Shown: in pieces, positions 1-9,326 of the stretch
Layout: each line of letters opens with the position of its first letter
Position numbering within the stretch: position 1 is the first letter of the stretch
Assembly: GCA_039819065.1 (NCBI GenBank)
Contig: JBCBSS010000020.1
Location: forward strand, 3,252 to 67,251
Length of the DNA: 64,000 nt
Direction of reading: 5' to 3'
Source of the DNA: JBCBSS01 sp039819065
Lineage (GTDB): Bacteria; Bacteroidota; Bacteroidia; Cytophagales; Cyclobacteriaceae
The notes under the pieces: generated by a model
What the model was told of the DNA's origin: nothing
What the model saw: only the letters and a program-made list of their open reading frames with translations
The model's database searches: none
Made by a program: the position numbers and the translations under genes

Positions 1-846
1 CTGCTGATTGATATAAAGGTGGTCGGGTAGGTCAAAGTCATTGGCCACGTATATGTCCGGCCAGGAATCTCCATTGAAGTCTGCGACAGTGGCAGACAAT
101 CCAAACGCCAGATTTCGGATATCGGCATAGTCAGAGACGTCTTCAAAACCTCGATCGCCCCAATTCTTGAAAAGTTTATCCGTGTATAGCAGGCTGGTAT
201 GTCGAAATATTTCCAATTTGCCTCCACGCCTGTTGCCTCTGCCCGGTGGTTGATTAACGAGATACATATCCAATAACCCGTCTTTGTCATAGTCAAAGAA
301 TACTGCCTGAATAGAAAAGCCTCGATCGTCAAGGCCGTAAGCTTTCGACTGCTCAGAGAAAGTCATATCCCCATTATTGATGTACAATAAATTGGCGCTA
401 AGCTCAGGGTCGTCCTTTACACTTTTACATATATATATGTCTTGAAAGCCATCGTTATTAACATCGGCCATAGTTACTCCTGTAGACCAGGATTTATCAA
501 TTTGGATACCTGCCTTCTTAGTAATGTCCTCAAATTGCAGGTTCCCCTTATTAAGGTAAAGACGATCAGCCACTTGGTTGCCAGTAAAAAATATATCAGG
601 CAATCCGTCATTATTGATATCACCAATAGCCACTCCCGATCCGGTGATGAATTTGTCACTGACTAAATGATTCTCTTCTGCAGTTTCTACCAGGTCATTA
701 GAAAACCTTATCCCGGTTTGGCGAGCATCAAGTTTCGTAAATAGCTTTTCGGCCGTTTGGTCAACTTCTTCTACCGGACTTGTGCATGATTGAGCAATTA
801 GAAAAATAAAGAGTATATGACTTATTATTCGTATTTCCTTTCCCAT
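1..846 (-). CDS. VCBS/FG-GAP repeat lipoprotein, C-terminus beyond the window edge (partial)
   Basis: The open frame runs from an ATG at 846 to position 1 without a stop, giving 282 residues of a longer protein. A short hydrophobic signal ends in a lipobox (LIAQSC), so it is probably an outer-membrane or surface lipoprotein. From about residue 70 on there are repeated calcium-binding-like FG-GAP/VCBS units such as GDINNDGLPDIFF and DYDKDGLLDMYL. These are typical of the large VCBS/UnbV proteins that Bacteroidota encode beside SusC/SusD genes. It lies 92 bp downstream of the Ig-like lipoprotein on the same strand and is probably part of the same locus. The role is likely substrate binding at the cell surface; the ligand is unknown. 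The missing C-terminus would be expected to hold more repeats and perhaps an ASPIC/UnbV domain. Confidence 0.8.
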   Translation of the reverse strand, partial: MGKEIRIISHILFIFLIAQSCTSPVEEVDQTAEKLFTKLDARQTGIRFSNDLVETAEENHLVSDKFITGSGVAIGDINNDGLPDIFFTGNQVADRLYLNKGNLQFEDITKKAGIQIDKSWSTGVTMADVNNDGFQDIYICKSVKDDPELSANLLYINNGDMTFSEQSKAYGLDDRGFSIQAVFFDYDKDGLLDMYLVNQPPGRGNRRGGKLEIFRHTSLLYTDKLFKNWGDRGFEDVSDYADIRNLAFGLSATVADFNGDSWPDIYVANDFDLPDHLYINQQ

Positions 847-938
847 AGCATTTATGCCTTTCTTTTAATACTGATTATAAATAGAGAAACAGAGCACCGG
901 CAATGCGATGCTCTGTTTAAGCGATTTAGCAGGTAGGC

Positions 939-1949
939 TTAGTTAACTATATTCAGTGCCGAAGGCACCTCAGGATCAGCATCCACCTCATTGCCCGCCT
1001 CATCAGTACCGGATGAAAGTTCAAAGTCGGGGATTCCCGTACCACCTCCTACCGAGGCATATTCAAAAGTCCAGACTCTGGCATTGGCAGTAGCGGTCAT
1101 TTCCGTAGGCATCAACTCGGCTATACCGCCTATAGTGGCATGAGAAATCATTGGCGCCTCTGTCAGTGCCTCATTGAAAGTAGCAGTGATCAACACCGTG
1201 ATACCATCTGTTGCCAAAATGTTTCCATCATCATCCGTAGGCGCATCAAAGGTCAAGGTAGCTGACGGTGAGGTATTATCGACTTTATATTGAAATACCC
1301 TTTGTACCATCTGCGTACCACCCAGAGACCTGGTGGCATTACTGATATTGATCTCCATAATACTATCGATACCGAAGCCCTCGATGGTCAAGTCAAATGT
1401 GGCAGTTTGATCATCAACCACTGTCATATTAGTAGGGCTCAGATTATTGGATGTCTTATCCGTAGAAATCTGAGGTAACGTACCGGTTGTCTCTATTGGG
1501 AAGTCGAAGGTGGCGGTCACTGTGATGACGTCACCATCTCTAGCCGAGCCTTGATCAAAACTAAGTAACGCTGTCGGAGCAGAGTTAGTGATCTGAATGG
1601 AAAAACTGGTTGTGCCAACCAGGCCCCTTTCATCTGTTTCAGTGACGGTCACTACCGCACCAGTAGCTACGGTATTAAAATCCACAAAGACCCCCAATGA
1701 GTCAGTAGGAGATCCTGTAGCCAAGCTAGCTCCTTCTACAGCCCAAGAATAACTAGAGCCTCTTCTCTCGGTAACAGTATATTGCACAGAAGAAGAACCT
1801 AGCTCAACCGAGGCGCTTCCATTAATCTCGGAAACTGGTGGATCGGTGAATACAAGCGCACCAAACTCATCATCGTCGCATGATGTGGTCAGAAAGATTA
1901 TTGCCACACCACACAATACAAGATTCAGTTTATATAAGTATTTATTCAT
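939..1949 (-). CDS. Ig-like domain lipoprotein of the Sus-type locus (SusE-like position)
   Basis: A 336-residue lipoprotein with a signal peptide and lipobox (IIFLTTSC followed by acidic residues). I prefer the ATG at 1949 (MNKYLYKLN); an in-frame ATG at 1958 would add three residues. Residues about 30-120 resemble a PKD/Ig-like fold. Two later segments carry bacterial Ig-like motifs (VITVTATFDFP and VLITATFNEAL), with Ser/Thr-rich beta sheet character. It follows the SusD gene by about 40 bp, the position where SusE/SusF-type surface glycan-binding lipoproteins are found, but no sequence similarity to SusE itself is evident. Likely an accessory surface-exposed binding protein; the ligand cannot be read from the sequence. 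Confidence 0.7.
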   Translation of the reverse strand: MNKYLYKLNLVLCGVAIIFLTTSCDDDEFGALVFTDPPVSEINGSASVELGSSSVQYTVTERRGSSYSWAVEGASLATGSPTDSLGVFVDFNTVATGAVVTVTETDERGLVGTTSFSIQITNSAPTALLSFDQGSARDGDVITVTATFDFPIETTGTLPQISTDKTSNNLSPTNMTVVDDQTATFDLTIEGFGIDSIMEINISNATRSLGGTQMVQRVFQYKVDNTSPSATLTFDAPTDDDGNILATDGITVLITATFNEALTEAPMISHATIGGIAELMPTEMTATANARVWTFEYASVGGGTGIPDFELSSGTDEAGNEVDADPEVPSALNIVN

Positions 1950-1990
1950 TTGTCTCATTCATTTAAGGTTAACTGAAAATGTCCTGTACA

Positions 1991-3532
1991 TTAGTCGCCA
2001 GAACGTACAAGCCCGGTAGGATCGTCATCACCTCCGAAATTATAAGGTGTTAACTCAAACACTTCAAGTTCAACCGCAGGTACTGGGAAGTGTGCAGGGG
2101 TTCCAAATTGAAGTCCGCCAAAGTTATCAAGGCTGTTGAAGTCGAGCCTTTCTCCTATCCTTCTTCTGTCGAAAAAGTGTCCCCCTGGACCGGTATTAAG
2201 GATTTCAATGTACCTCTCATGTAGAATGGCATTTAAGATGATATCTGCATCTCCTGCCCCCACTGCTGGTAAGCCTCCTCTGGTCACTCTTGTTCCACTA
2301 TTAATCACCGCAGCTGCATCAGCCAATCTATTCAACCTTAGCAATGCCTCTGCTCTTAACAGATCATTATCAACCGATGCGAATGCTGGCATAGGGCCGT
2401 TACCAATACCGTCACCCATGTAAGAGGGTTCCGTTATATTTCTATGGTGCTTATAATGTGAGAAATGCCATAGACCACGCTCAGGCCTGAAATTATTAGT
2501 AGCAACGAATATGAAATCCGACTCTAGTCTGGCATCTGCTGAGGTCGCTTGAGGGTTCACAAGCCCACTTCCATCCACTGGAAAGCGAGTCGGTTGGCTT
2601 GGATCTAAAGCGCTAACCAAGCGCATATCCAACCTTGCCCATGAACCGGTTGGGTTACCACTAGCACCGGTATGTGCATATCTCCAGTAGCCAAACCATT
2701 GGTTTCCATCCGCCAATGGCGCAAAATCATCTGTCAGTCCTCTTTCAGTAAAAGCCAAAACCCTGTTCCAATCAACATTGGCGTTCTCATCCGCTGTTCT
2801 TGGGCTTTGTGCCAAGAAACGTGCAGCATAAGAGTTGGCAACCTGTGAAACTTGTGCGCTAGTCAATGACAACCCGTTAATAAATGAATTATCCATGGTG
2901 AAAGAGTTTGCGTCGGCAATGCGAGCGGCTTCTTCTAAGTCAGTTACAGCGGCTGCTATCATGTCAGTATAGGTAGAAAACTCTAACTGTGCGGTAAGGT
3001 CAGAGTCGATTTCTGTCAGGTAAGCCTGATCAAAAAATAACCCGAGATAACCACGAGACAATCCCCTTAGCAAATAGGCAGAGGCCAACATCATCTGGTC
3101 TTGACTATCATTGCCAAGAGAAAGTCCATCTACAGTGATGGCTTTGATAACGTCATTAGAAATAGATTGAGCAGATAAATTCCTGAACCATGGGAATCGC
3201 ACCACATCCTGGTAGTCGACCGTTTCGGCAGAGCTATTATTATAAGCATCTCGAGGTTCTTCCGACATTCTTCTCATACCAAAGTTTCCCCAAGAAACAC
3301 TGATAGCGTCGGATGCCACACCCAAGGTCATACCTGGCCTGGATTGGTGATTAGCCTGCCACCAGCTAAGGTAACCTCCGGCCAATACTCCTACCAAATC
3401 ATCTCCTGATGCGAGTACCCTCTGCGTATCAGGGTTATTTAAGTTCTGAGTATTCAGGTCATCACAACTGGTGACGATCACTAAGCTCAGACTTAAAGTC
3501 AATGTGAATATTTTTATTAATGCTTTTTTCAT
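1991..3532 (-). CDS. SusD/RagB family nutrient-binding outer membrane lipoprotein
   Basis: A 513-residue protein of normal SusD length. The N-terminus has a signal peptide with lipobox (VIVTSCDDLN) followed by the NNPDT segment common in this family. The body is helical and TPR-like, and the C-terminal part has the typical ...LHERYIEILNTGPGGHFFDRRR... type region. SusD proteins sit on the SusC barrel as a lid and deliver oligosaccharides or peptides to it. The gene starts 29 bp after the SusC stop, so the two are almost certainly co-transcribed. No glycoside hydrolase, peptidase or hybrid regulator is visible next to it, so the substrate cannot be deduced. Confidence 0.93.
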   Translation of the reverse strand: MKKALIKIFTLTLSLSLVIVTSCDDLNTQNLNNPDTQRVLASGDDLVGVLAGGYLSWWQANHQSRPGMTLGVASDAISVSWGNFGMRRMSEEPRDAYNNSSAETVDYQDVVRFPWFRNLSAQSISNDVIKAITVDGLSLGNDSQDQMMLASAYLLRGLSRGYLGLFFDQAYLTEIDSDLTAQLEFSTYTDMIAAAVTDLEEAARIADANSFTMDNSFINGLSLTSAQVSQVANSYAARFLAQSPRTADENANVDWNRVLAFTERGLTDDFAPLADGNQWFGYWRYAHTGASGNPTGSWARLDMRLVSALDPSQPTRFPVDGSGLVNPQATSADARLESDFIFVATNNFRPERGLWHFSHYKHHRNITEPSYMGDGIGNGPMPAFASVDNDLLRAEALLRLNRLADAAAVINSGTRVTRGGLPAVGAGDADIILNAILHERYIEILNTGPGGHFFDRRRIGERLDFNSLDNFGGLQFGTPAHFPVPAVELEVFELTPYNFGGDDDPTGLVRSGD

Positions 3533-3561
3533 TTCATTATGCTTTTGATCTATTCAATCAA

Positions 3562-6500
3562 TTAAAATGTGAATTGGACACTTCCAGTGAATGTCTTCGT
3601 CTGAGGATAAGTGAAAGTATCAAAGAAGAAAAGCGTAGGATCACCGTTAGGCGTATTACTGTCGCTACCTACTCCGTCTGCCACCCTATTGGTCAATCGA
3701 TTTTCATTTCTAGGTACAGCGGTGATATCCGGATGGAAGCCTTTGTAATCTGTGATAGTAAACAGATTACGACCAATGAAGCTCACTTTTATGCCCTTGA
3801 TAAAACCGTTGAAAACACCAGAAAGCTGTTCTGCATTGAACTGATATGATAGAGACAATTCCCTCAGCATGGCAAACGAGCCGTCTTCGACAAAACCATT
3901 GTTGGCCACATTCACATTGTATAGCCCATTCCAGAATGATTTAGCAATAGGGAATCGGCTTTCTTCTTCATGAAGGTTATCCCTGTGCAACCATTGTCTT
4001 GACTGGTTATAAATATCACCTCCGTTTTTCCAGTCAAATAGTGCATAAAGCGTGGCACCTTTGAATTTTACGGTAGAACCAAAGCCCATTCTGAACTTAG
4101 CATTGATGTCACCGATTTCAGTAACCAACGGATTACCTTGCTCATTTTCCAATTTGATCGGCGCTTCGTTATTAGTACCGATCTGGTCTTTTCTCACTAC
4201 GAATCCGGCAGAATTGACGATATAGTCATTAAGGTTTTCTACCTGACCAGCTAACTGCTCAACTGAAGTGGCAAACACTTGTCCGTAGATAGCACCAAAG
4301 GATACGCCTTCTTCAATACGGAAGACAGTTGATTGTTGATTACCCGGGCCTGTATTGTAGGCCGGAACATTAAGTTGTGCCACTTCCTGGGTGGTTCTGT
4401 CAAATGTTACAGACACATCCCAGCTCAGATCATTTGTTTTCACCACGTTGGTGAGAAGTGAAACTTCTAAGGTTTGTGCATCTACAGTACCCGCGTTTCT
4501 CCATTGGGCCTGGAAACCAGCAGCACCTGAGAGAGGCACGCGTAGAATCTGATCTTCTGTTTGCGTATCGACATAGTTAAATTCAAGGTTGAATCTATCT
4601 AGAATAGTAGCATTCAAGCCAAGTTCGATTTCTCTCGATTGGGCAGGCGCAAGGAAGTTATTACCCAGCGTACTTTTAGTGGCAGATCCATTTCTTAGCT
4701 GGAACGTTTCAAAACGCTGCTCAAATGTAGGTCTGATTCCTGCTGTACCAATCGAAGCCCTTACTTTAAGTTCTTGGATACCTGGCAATTGAACATCTTC
4801 GGTAATACGATAAGCACCACTCAAACGATAATAATTAGCCCATCTTTCTTCAGGACCAAAAAGTGATGAACCTTCTCTTCTGAAAAGGCCACTGAATATG
4901 TATTTCTGCTTGTAGTCTATGTCAGCAATACCAAATACACTATTAGCCACGATTTCCTGAGACTCAGACTGTATTCTAAAGTTGGTAGTGGCGTTATCCA
5001 ATGAGCGGATATCTTCAACAGCTAATCCATCACCTCTAGCTCCGTTAAAATCAGCCGTCAAGTCTTCATAAAGCCATGCTAACCTTACCGCCGTGTTAAA
5101 GTCACCATAAGATTTCTGCAATGTCGCATTCAATCTGCCAATGAAAGAGTTATTGATCCGCTGTGTGCGCTCAATGTGTCCACCTGGGTTTGTTGGTGAT
5201 TTTTGCACCGCTTGACCGCGATTGGTATCGTCTGAAAGATACCCTTTAGGAATGAAGTCAGAAAAGTTGTTAGTGGATCTATCCAAAGCCATAGACCCGT
5301 CCAAAGTCAACCAATCAGTCAAGTCATAGCTCAACTTCAAGCTACCAATGATCCTGGTTCTGTCTACAACCGTCTCTCTATTAACCAGTTGGTAGTAAGG
5401 GTTTCTAATGGTAGAACCTAAAGTATCGATGTCCCAATCATACTGCGATCCATCTTCTGAATTGAAAGAATTTTGAAGATCATAGATAGGCGGCATGAAA
5501 AGCAAGGAGTTGATCACTGAATTCGTACCATTCTCTATTAGAAAGTCCTGAGTCGAGGTAGAATACATAGAACTGACAGCCACGTCCAGCTTATCACTTA
5601 ATCGATGGTCAACGTTCAGTCTGAATGCGTTTCTCTCATAACCATCGTTGAATTCGAAAATACCTTCATCTACTAACCTTTGCCCGGAAACAAGGAAATT
5701 GGTAGTACTTGACCTACCTTGTACGGCTACATAGTTTTGGTTGAATACACCTCTTCTGAAAATTTGTTCCTGATAATCCTGAAAACCAGGCCATGGATTA
5801 TCAACCAATCCGTCTGGGTCTTCTACCAATCCACCATTAGCCCCTCGTACTAAATTACCTTGATCATCAAGTAAGAAAGCATGGGCAGTAGAAGTAGGGA
5901 ATCTTTCGTTGGCCAAATCAGCGAAACCCACTTCTGACCTCAGAACAACACTGGTTTGTCCTTCAGCCAGATTAGAACCTCTCTTGGTAAAAATCTGGAT
6001 TACACCATTAGCAGCTTGAGATCCATATAAGGAAGCACCAGCCGAACCTTTAAGTACTTCTATTCGCTCAATGTCCTCTGGGTTAATATCAGCAAGTGTA
6101 GTACCGCTCAAAAATGTACCATCCAAAATGATCAATGGTGCCTGTCCTGTGGCTATAGAATTAGCGGCTCTGGCGAGAAAGTTTACACCACGCCCAGGCT
6201 GACCACCACCGGATACAACACGAAGGCCGGCAACCTTTCCTTGCAAACCAGTACCAAGGTTCGCCTGAGGCACGGTTGTGATCAACTCTTCGTCCAGGCT
6301 TCCGACCGAGAAGCTTAGTGTTTTTTTGGATTGCCCTGCTGCAGTACCAGTCACCACCACTTCAGAAAGTTGCGTGATGTCAGCAGCCAGGCTAACATCA
6401 ATTACATCGCTTGAACCTATTGGAACCTCTTTAGCAGTGTAGCCAATAAATGAAAATACCAAAACACCAGTGGCATTGGGAACGGAGATCTTATAATTAC

Positions 6501-6672
6501 CATCCGCATCAGTTATAGTACCCGTGGTTGTTCCTTTGAGGATAACATTGACACCGGGTAGTGCGGATCCATCGTCAACGGCAGTAACCTGCCCGGATAT
6601 GACCTTTTCCTGTGCTTTCAGTGTAAAAGCAAAAAGGGAAAGGACTACCAAGAATAGTAGAGTCTTCTTCAT
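3562..6672 (-). CDS. SusC/RagA family TonB-linked outer membrane protein
   Basis: A TonB-dependent transporter of 1036 residues, counting from the ATG at 6672 (MKKTLLFLVV); an ATG at 6678 adds two residues. A signal peptide ends at about residue 20 (LKAQ). It is followed by a carboxypeptidase-D-regulatory-like domain (about 25-105, with GVNVILKGTTTGT and GNYKISVP), the LSEVVVTGTAAG segment, a plug domain (about 115-235, with IERIEVLKGSAGASLYGSQA) and a 22-strand-type barrel ending in the aromatic C-terminus VQFTF. It imports a substrate handed over by the downstream SusD protein, using proton motive force through TonB/ExbBD. First gene of the locus; no FecR/ECF sigma or hybrid sensor gene is adjacent in the window. 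Confidence 0.95.
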   Translation of the reverse strand: MKKTLLFLVVLSLFAFTLKAQEKVISGQVTAVDDGSALPGVNVILKGTTTGTITDADGNYKISVPNATGVLVFSFIGYTAKEVPIGSSDVIDVSLAADITQLSEVVVTGTAAGQSKKTLSFSVGSLDEELITTVPQANLGTGLQGKVAGLRVVSGGGQPGRGVNFLARAANSIATGQAPLIILDGTFLSGTTLADINPEDIERIEVLKGSAGASLYGSQAANGVIQIFTKRGSNLAEGQTSVVLRSEVGFADLANERFPTSTAHAFLLDDQGNLVRGANGGLVEDPDGLVDNPWPGFQDYQEQIFRRGVFNQNYVAVQGRSSTTNFLVSGQRLVDEGIFEFNDGYERNAFRLNVDHRLSDKLDVAVSSMYSTSTQDFLIENGTNSVINSLLFMPPIYDLQNSFNSEDGSQYDWDIDTLGSTIRNPYYQLVNRETVVDRTRIIGSLKLSYDLTDWLTLDGSMALDRSTNNFSDFIPKGYLSDDTNRGQAVQKSPTNPGGHIERTQRINNSFIGRLNATLQKSYGDFNTAVRLAWLYEDLTADFNGARGDGLAVEDIRSLDNATTNFRIQSESQEIVANSVFGIADIDYKQKYIFSGLFRREGSSLFGPEERWANYYRLSGAYRITEDVQLPGIQELKVRASIGTAGIRPTFEQRFETFQLRNGSATKSTLGNNFLAPAQSREIELGLNATILDRFNLEFNYVDTQTEDQILRVPLSGAAGFQAQWRNAGTVDAQTLEVSLLTNVVKTNDLSWDVSVTFDRTTQEVAQLNVPAYNTGPGNQQSTVFRIEEGVSFGAIYGQVFATSVEQLAGQVENLNDYIVNSAGFVVRKDQIGTNNEAPIKLENEQGNPLVTEIGDINAKFRMGFGSTVKFKGATLYALFDWKNGGDIYNQSRQWLHRDNLHEEESRFPIAKSFWNGLYNVNVANNGFVEDGSFAMLRELSLSYQFNAEQLSGVFNGFIKGIKVSFIGRNLFTITDYKGFHPDITAVPRNENRLTNRVADGVGSDSNTPNGDPTLFFFDTFTYPQTKTFTGSVQFTF

Positions 6673-6678
6673 AAGCAT

Positions 6679-7210
6679 ATTTTTAAGGTTTATAAAAAGT
6701 CTGGTCGACCTTATTGGCAGCAGGCTACCGTGCGAACACAGTATCCCCTACTGATTTTCAGGTCTGTGGGCTAAATGTCTCAAAATGGACTTAGGTCGGT
6801 TACCCCCACATGAGGGGAATTTTTTGATAGGGAATGCTTTAGGTTGGAAACAACCATCCCCCAACGCCAACGGTTAAATGGCCATTGAGGTAATTCATGG
6901 GCATATATCAGCCAGAAAGGCAGGTTATATACAGATATATCAAGTGGTCAATAAGCAAATATGGAAAATAGGCCTTAGGAAGTGCAATACTGGCTTATAG
7001 TAGCTCAGAACATGTATTTTCTCCAATTCACAATGTCGGTGATAAAATGAAAGCAAAAGTCAAGCGACTAGAGTCATGCGCTAACGCGAGTAAACGATGT
7101 AAGTATAAAGTCTATGGGTTACGGTAATGGGGGGGTGAGCTTCGTTAAACCCACTATGGAAGTAGACGTAATAAATATGACAAATATGTCATGCCTTTTC
7201 GAAAGTGTAG
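6679..7210. other. Intergenic region between the SusC gene and rpmA
   Basis: About 530 bp without a convincing gene. It must hold the promoter of the SusC gene (minus strand), but I find no clean TTTG / TAnnTTTG pair there. Small structures are a CCCC/GGGG hairpin near 6807-6820 and a palindrome at 7177-7192, listed separately. No conserved small ORF is apparent. Confidence 0.5.
7177..7192. promoter_or_regulatory. Short palindrome, possible operator
   Basis: ATGACA-AATA-TGTCAT forms perfect 6-bp arms around a 4-bp spacer. The TGACA-N4-TGTCA layout resembles binding sites of Crp/Fnr-family dimers, but it lies about 500 bp upstream of the SusC start and just behind the rpmA terminator, so the target is unclear. 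May be chance. Confidence 0.2.
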
Positions 7211-7246
7211 AAATAAAAAAAGGCAAGAATTAAAATTCTTGCCTTT
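7211..7246 (-). terminator. Rho-independent terminator of rplU-rpmA
   Basis: A 12-bp perfect stem (7219-7230 with 7235-7246, core AGGCAAGAAT) with a 4-nt loop, followed on the minus strand by a T-rich tract (complement of 7211-7218). It lies 31 bp beyond the rpmA stop codon. Confidence 0.9.
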
Positions 7247-7276
7247 AACAAATTGTATCGCTAATCTAAGTAATAG

Positions 7277-7537
7277 CTATGCTTCAACTGGCTCTACTGA
7301 AACGTAAGATCTGTCGTTCTTACCTTTCTTGAAAGTAACTGTACCATCAGTAAGGGCAAATAGCGTGTGATCTTTACCAAGACCTACGTTTTTACCTGGA
7401 TGGTGCTTAGTGCCTCTTTGTCTTACAATGATGTTACCAGCAATAGCTAGCTGACCTCCGTATATCTTAACACCTAAGCGTTTACTTTCTGATTCTCTTC
7501 CGTTTCTAGAACTACCTGCTCCTTTCTTATGTGCCAT
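7277..7537 (-). CDS. rpmA: 50S ribosomal protein L27
   Basis: 86 residues with the classic L27 start MAHKKGAGSSRNGRESESKR and the GG(Q)..AGNIIVRQRGT..HPG..VG.GKDHTLFA signature. The protein sits at the peptidyl-transferase centre of the 50S subunit with its basic N-terminal tail. No N-terminal cleavable extension of the Firmicutes type is present. It follows rplU by 12 bp, the usual L21-L27 operon, and is closed by a strong terminator. Confidence 0.98.
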   Translation of the reverse strand: MAHKKGAGSSRNGRESESKRLGVKIYGGQLAIAGNIIVRQRGTKHHPGKNVGLGKDHTLFALTDGTVTFKKGKNDRSYVSVEPVEA

Positions 7538-7549
7538 GGCAATTTAAAT

Positions 7550-7858
7550 TTAAGAAATTCCTTCGATTAATATTTTAGTGAACTGTTGTCTGTGGCCGTT
7601 TCTCACTTTATAGCCTTTTCTTCTTTTCTTCTTGAAAACGACTACTTTATCTCCTTTAACATGTCCCAAGACTTTGCCAGAAACTTTAACTCCTTTAACG
7701 ATGGGAGCACCTACTTCAACTTTGCCTTCATTATCTACTAAAAGCACTTTGTCGAATTCAACCGCAGCTCCTTCTTCTTGATCCATCTTGGGAGCATAAA
7801 CGAACTGGTCTTTAGTTACCTTAAACTGTTTCCCAGCTATATCAACTATTGCGTACAT
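7550..7858 (-). CDS. rplU: 50S ribosomal protein L21
   Basis: 102 residues starting MYAIVDIAGKQFKV, with the basic C-terminal block KVVVFKKKRRKGYKVRNGHR typical of L21, which binds 23S rRNA. First gene of the rplU-rpmA pair; a well-formed Bacteroidota promoter lies just upstream. Confidence 0.98.
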   Translation of the reverse strand: MYAIVDIAGKQFKVTKDQFVYAPKMDQEEGAAVEFDKVLLVDNEGKVEVGAPIVKGVKVSGKVLGHVKGDKVVVFKKKRRKGYKVRNGHRQQFTKILIEGIS

Positions 7859-7889
7859 GTTTTTATTCTTCTGTCTTGAAAATGGTCTG

Positions 7890-7920
7890 CAAAGTTAGAG
7901 CTTAATCCGCTAAAATCAAA
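7890..7920 (-). promoter_or_regulatory. Bacteroidota-type promoter of rplU-rpmA
   Basis: On the minus strand TTTG (complement of 7917-7920) and TAACTTTG (complement of 7890-7897) are separated by 19 bp. This matches the -33 TTTG / -7 TAnnTTTG pattern described for Bacteroidota primary sigma promoters. The -7 element lies about 32 bp upstream of the rplU ATG. Confidence 0.8.
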
Positions 7921-8289
7921 ACCACCCTCTAATAATTAAAGTGTGGAAAACTTTTTCAACAAATTTCACCTGTCAATTACGCTGAATTATGATATAAGTT
8001 TTGGTTGTATGAAAATACTATAAAACACTATATTACAGAAAGTTATAATCAGATTATAGCTCAAAAATATGTACTAAAAACTACCTGTCAGACAGGCATT
8101 CAGGCCTTTGTTTTTATGACCTATTTTACAATATTTGTAAGAACTCACTAATCCGAAAAGTGAGGGATTGGATAACTTTTGATTCGTGTAATTTTTTTGG
8201 GAAATATTCATGGTTTAGCCAAACTTGAGCACTAGCTTTTGTGTTGAAGAGCCTTTAATCATTTAGTCCCATTTAACTGAAGTGTAGGA
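7921..8289. other. Intergenic region upstream of nrdB
   Basis: About 370 bp AT-rich divergent region. It contains the perfect palindrome CCTGTC-A-GACAGG (8084-8096) and several near-matches to a -7 element (for example TAGCTTTTG near 8233), but no clean promoter pair for nrdB. A half-match to an NrdR box (ACACTATATT near 8025) lacks its second half. No small gene was recognised. Confidence 0.5.
8084..8096. repeat. Perfect 13-bp palindrome CCTGTC-A-GACAGG
   Basis: Perfect 6-bp arms around a single A between divergent rplU and nrdB. It could be an operator or a copy of a short interspersed palindrome; only one copy was noticed in this window. Confidence 0.35.
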
Positions 8290-9279
8290 ATGAGTAACGT
8301 TACAGCTGTAGAAGAACCTATCTTAAAAGAAAACAAAAACCGATTCGTACTTTTCCCAATCAAGCATGACGACATTTGGCAGTTCTATAAAAAGGCCGAA
8401 GCGAGCTTTTGGACCGCTGAAGAAATAGACCTGGGTCAAGACCTTAAGGATTGGAAAGACTTGAATGACGGTGAAAGACACTTTATCTCACATGTTCTAG
8501 CCTTTTTCGCTGCCAGCGATGGTATAGTGAATGAAAACCTGGCTGAGCATTTCGTAGCAGAGGTTCAGTATACTGAGGCTAAGTTCTTTTATGGCTTTCA
8601 AATTGCCATTGAGAATATCCATTCTGAAACATACTCCTTATTAATAGATACCTACGTTAAAGATCCTTCAGAGAAGGACAAGCTTTTTAATGCAATCGAA
8701 ACAATGGATTGTGTTAGGAAAAAAGCTGACTGGGCATTGAGGTGGATCGATGAAGGCTCTTTCCAGGAAAGGCTTATTGCTTTCGCAGCGGTAGAAGGTA
8801 TATTCTTCTCTGGAAGCTTTTGTTCTATATTCTGGCTTAAGAAACGTGGTCTTATGCCAGGATTGAGTTTCTCAAATGAACTCATCTCACGTGACGAAGG
8901 ATTGCACTGCGACTTCGCCTGCCTTCTTTACAATAACCACGTGATCAATAAATTGCCTTCAGAAACCGTTACAGGTATAATAAAGGATGCCGTTGAAATA
9001 GAAAAAGAGTTTGTAACAGATGCTCTTCCGGTAGACTTAATAGGCATGAACTCTAACCTTATGTGTGAGTACATTGAGTTCGTTGCTGATCGATTGCTAG
9101 TTGAATTGGGATGCAGCAAAGTATACAATGCCTCTAACCCATTTGACTTTATGGAAATGATATCGCTTCAGGGCAAAACTAATTTCTTCGAAAAGCGAGT
9201 TGGAGATTACCAGAAAGCTGGTGTGATAAAAGGCGACGGAGAAGAAAAGCCTAAGTTTTCCCTTGACGAAGATTTCTAG
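8290..9279 (+). CDS. nrdB: Ribonucleoside-diphosphate reductase, beta (small) subunit, class I
   Basis: 329 residues, the typical length. The di-metal ligands are all visible: Asp77, Glu108, His111 (in ENIHSETY), Glu169, Glu203 and His206. The radical tyrosine is Tyr115, four residues after His111, so this is a tyrosyl-radical (Ia/Ib-like) rather than a Tyr-less Ic enzyme. The sequence is closest in style to eukaryotic R2 (SHVLAFFAASDGIV). The C-terminal peptide FSLDEDF is the usual docking tail for the alpha subunit. It makes dNDPs from NDPs together with NrdA, encoded 47 bp downstream. The beta-before-alpha order is as commonly seen in Bacteroidota. Confidence 0.97.
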   Translation: MSNVTAVEEPILKENKNRFVLFPIKHDDIWQFYKKAEASFWTAEEIDLGQDLKDWKDLNDGERHFISHVLAFFAASDGIVNENLAEHFVAEVQYTEAKFFYGFQIAIENIHSETYSLLIDTYVKDPSEKDKLFNAIETMDCVRKKADWALRWIDEGSFQERLIAFAAVEGIFFSGSFCSIFWLKKRGLMPGLSFSNELISRDEGLHCDFACLLYNNHVINKLPSETVTGIIKDAVEIEKEFVTDALPVDLIGMNSNLMCEYIEFVADRLLVELGCSKVYNASNPFDFMEMISLQGKTNFFEKRVGDYQKAGVIKGDGEEKPKFSLDEDF

Positions 9280-9326
9280 AAATAAGTACACAATTTATAA
9301 TACCATCCTAAACACCATATACCCAT

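Noticed and set aside
1290..1478. 62-residue plus-strand ORF inside the Ig-like lipoprotein gene
   Set aside because: Antisense shadow without any protein-like motif.
2136..2423. 95-residue plus-strand ORF inside the SusD gene
   Set aside because: Antisense shadow of a well-supported SusD reading frame.
6800..6836. CCCC/GGGG hairpin followed by T6 as a plus-strand terminator
   Set aside because: Four-bp stem only, and no plus-strand gene precedes it.
8020..8045. Possible NrdR box upstream of nrdB (ACACTATATT)
   Set aside because: Only one half fits; the second half does not complete the palindrome and no second box with the usual spacing was seen.
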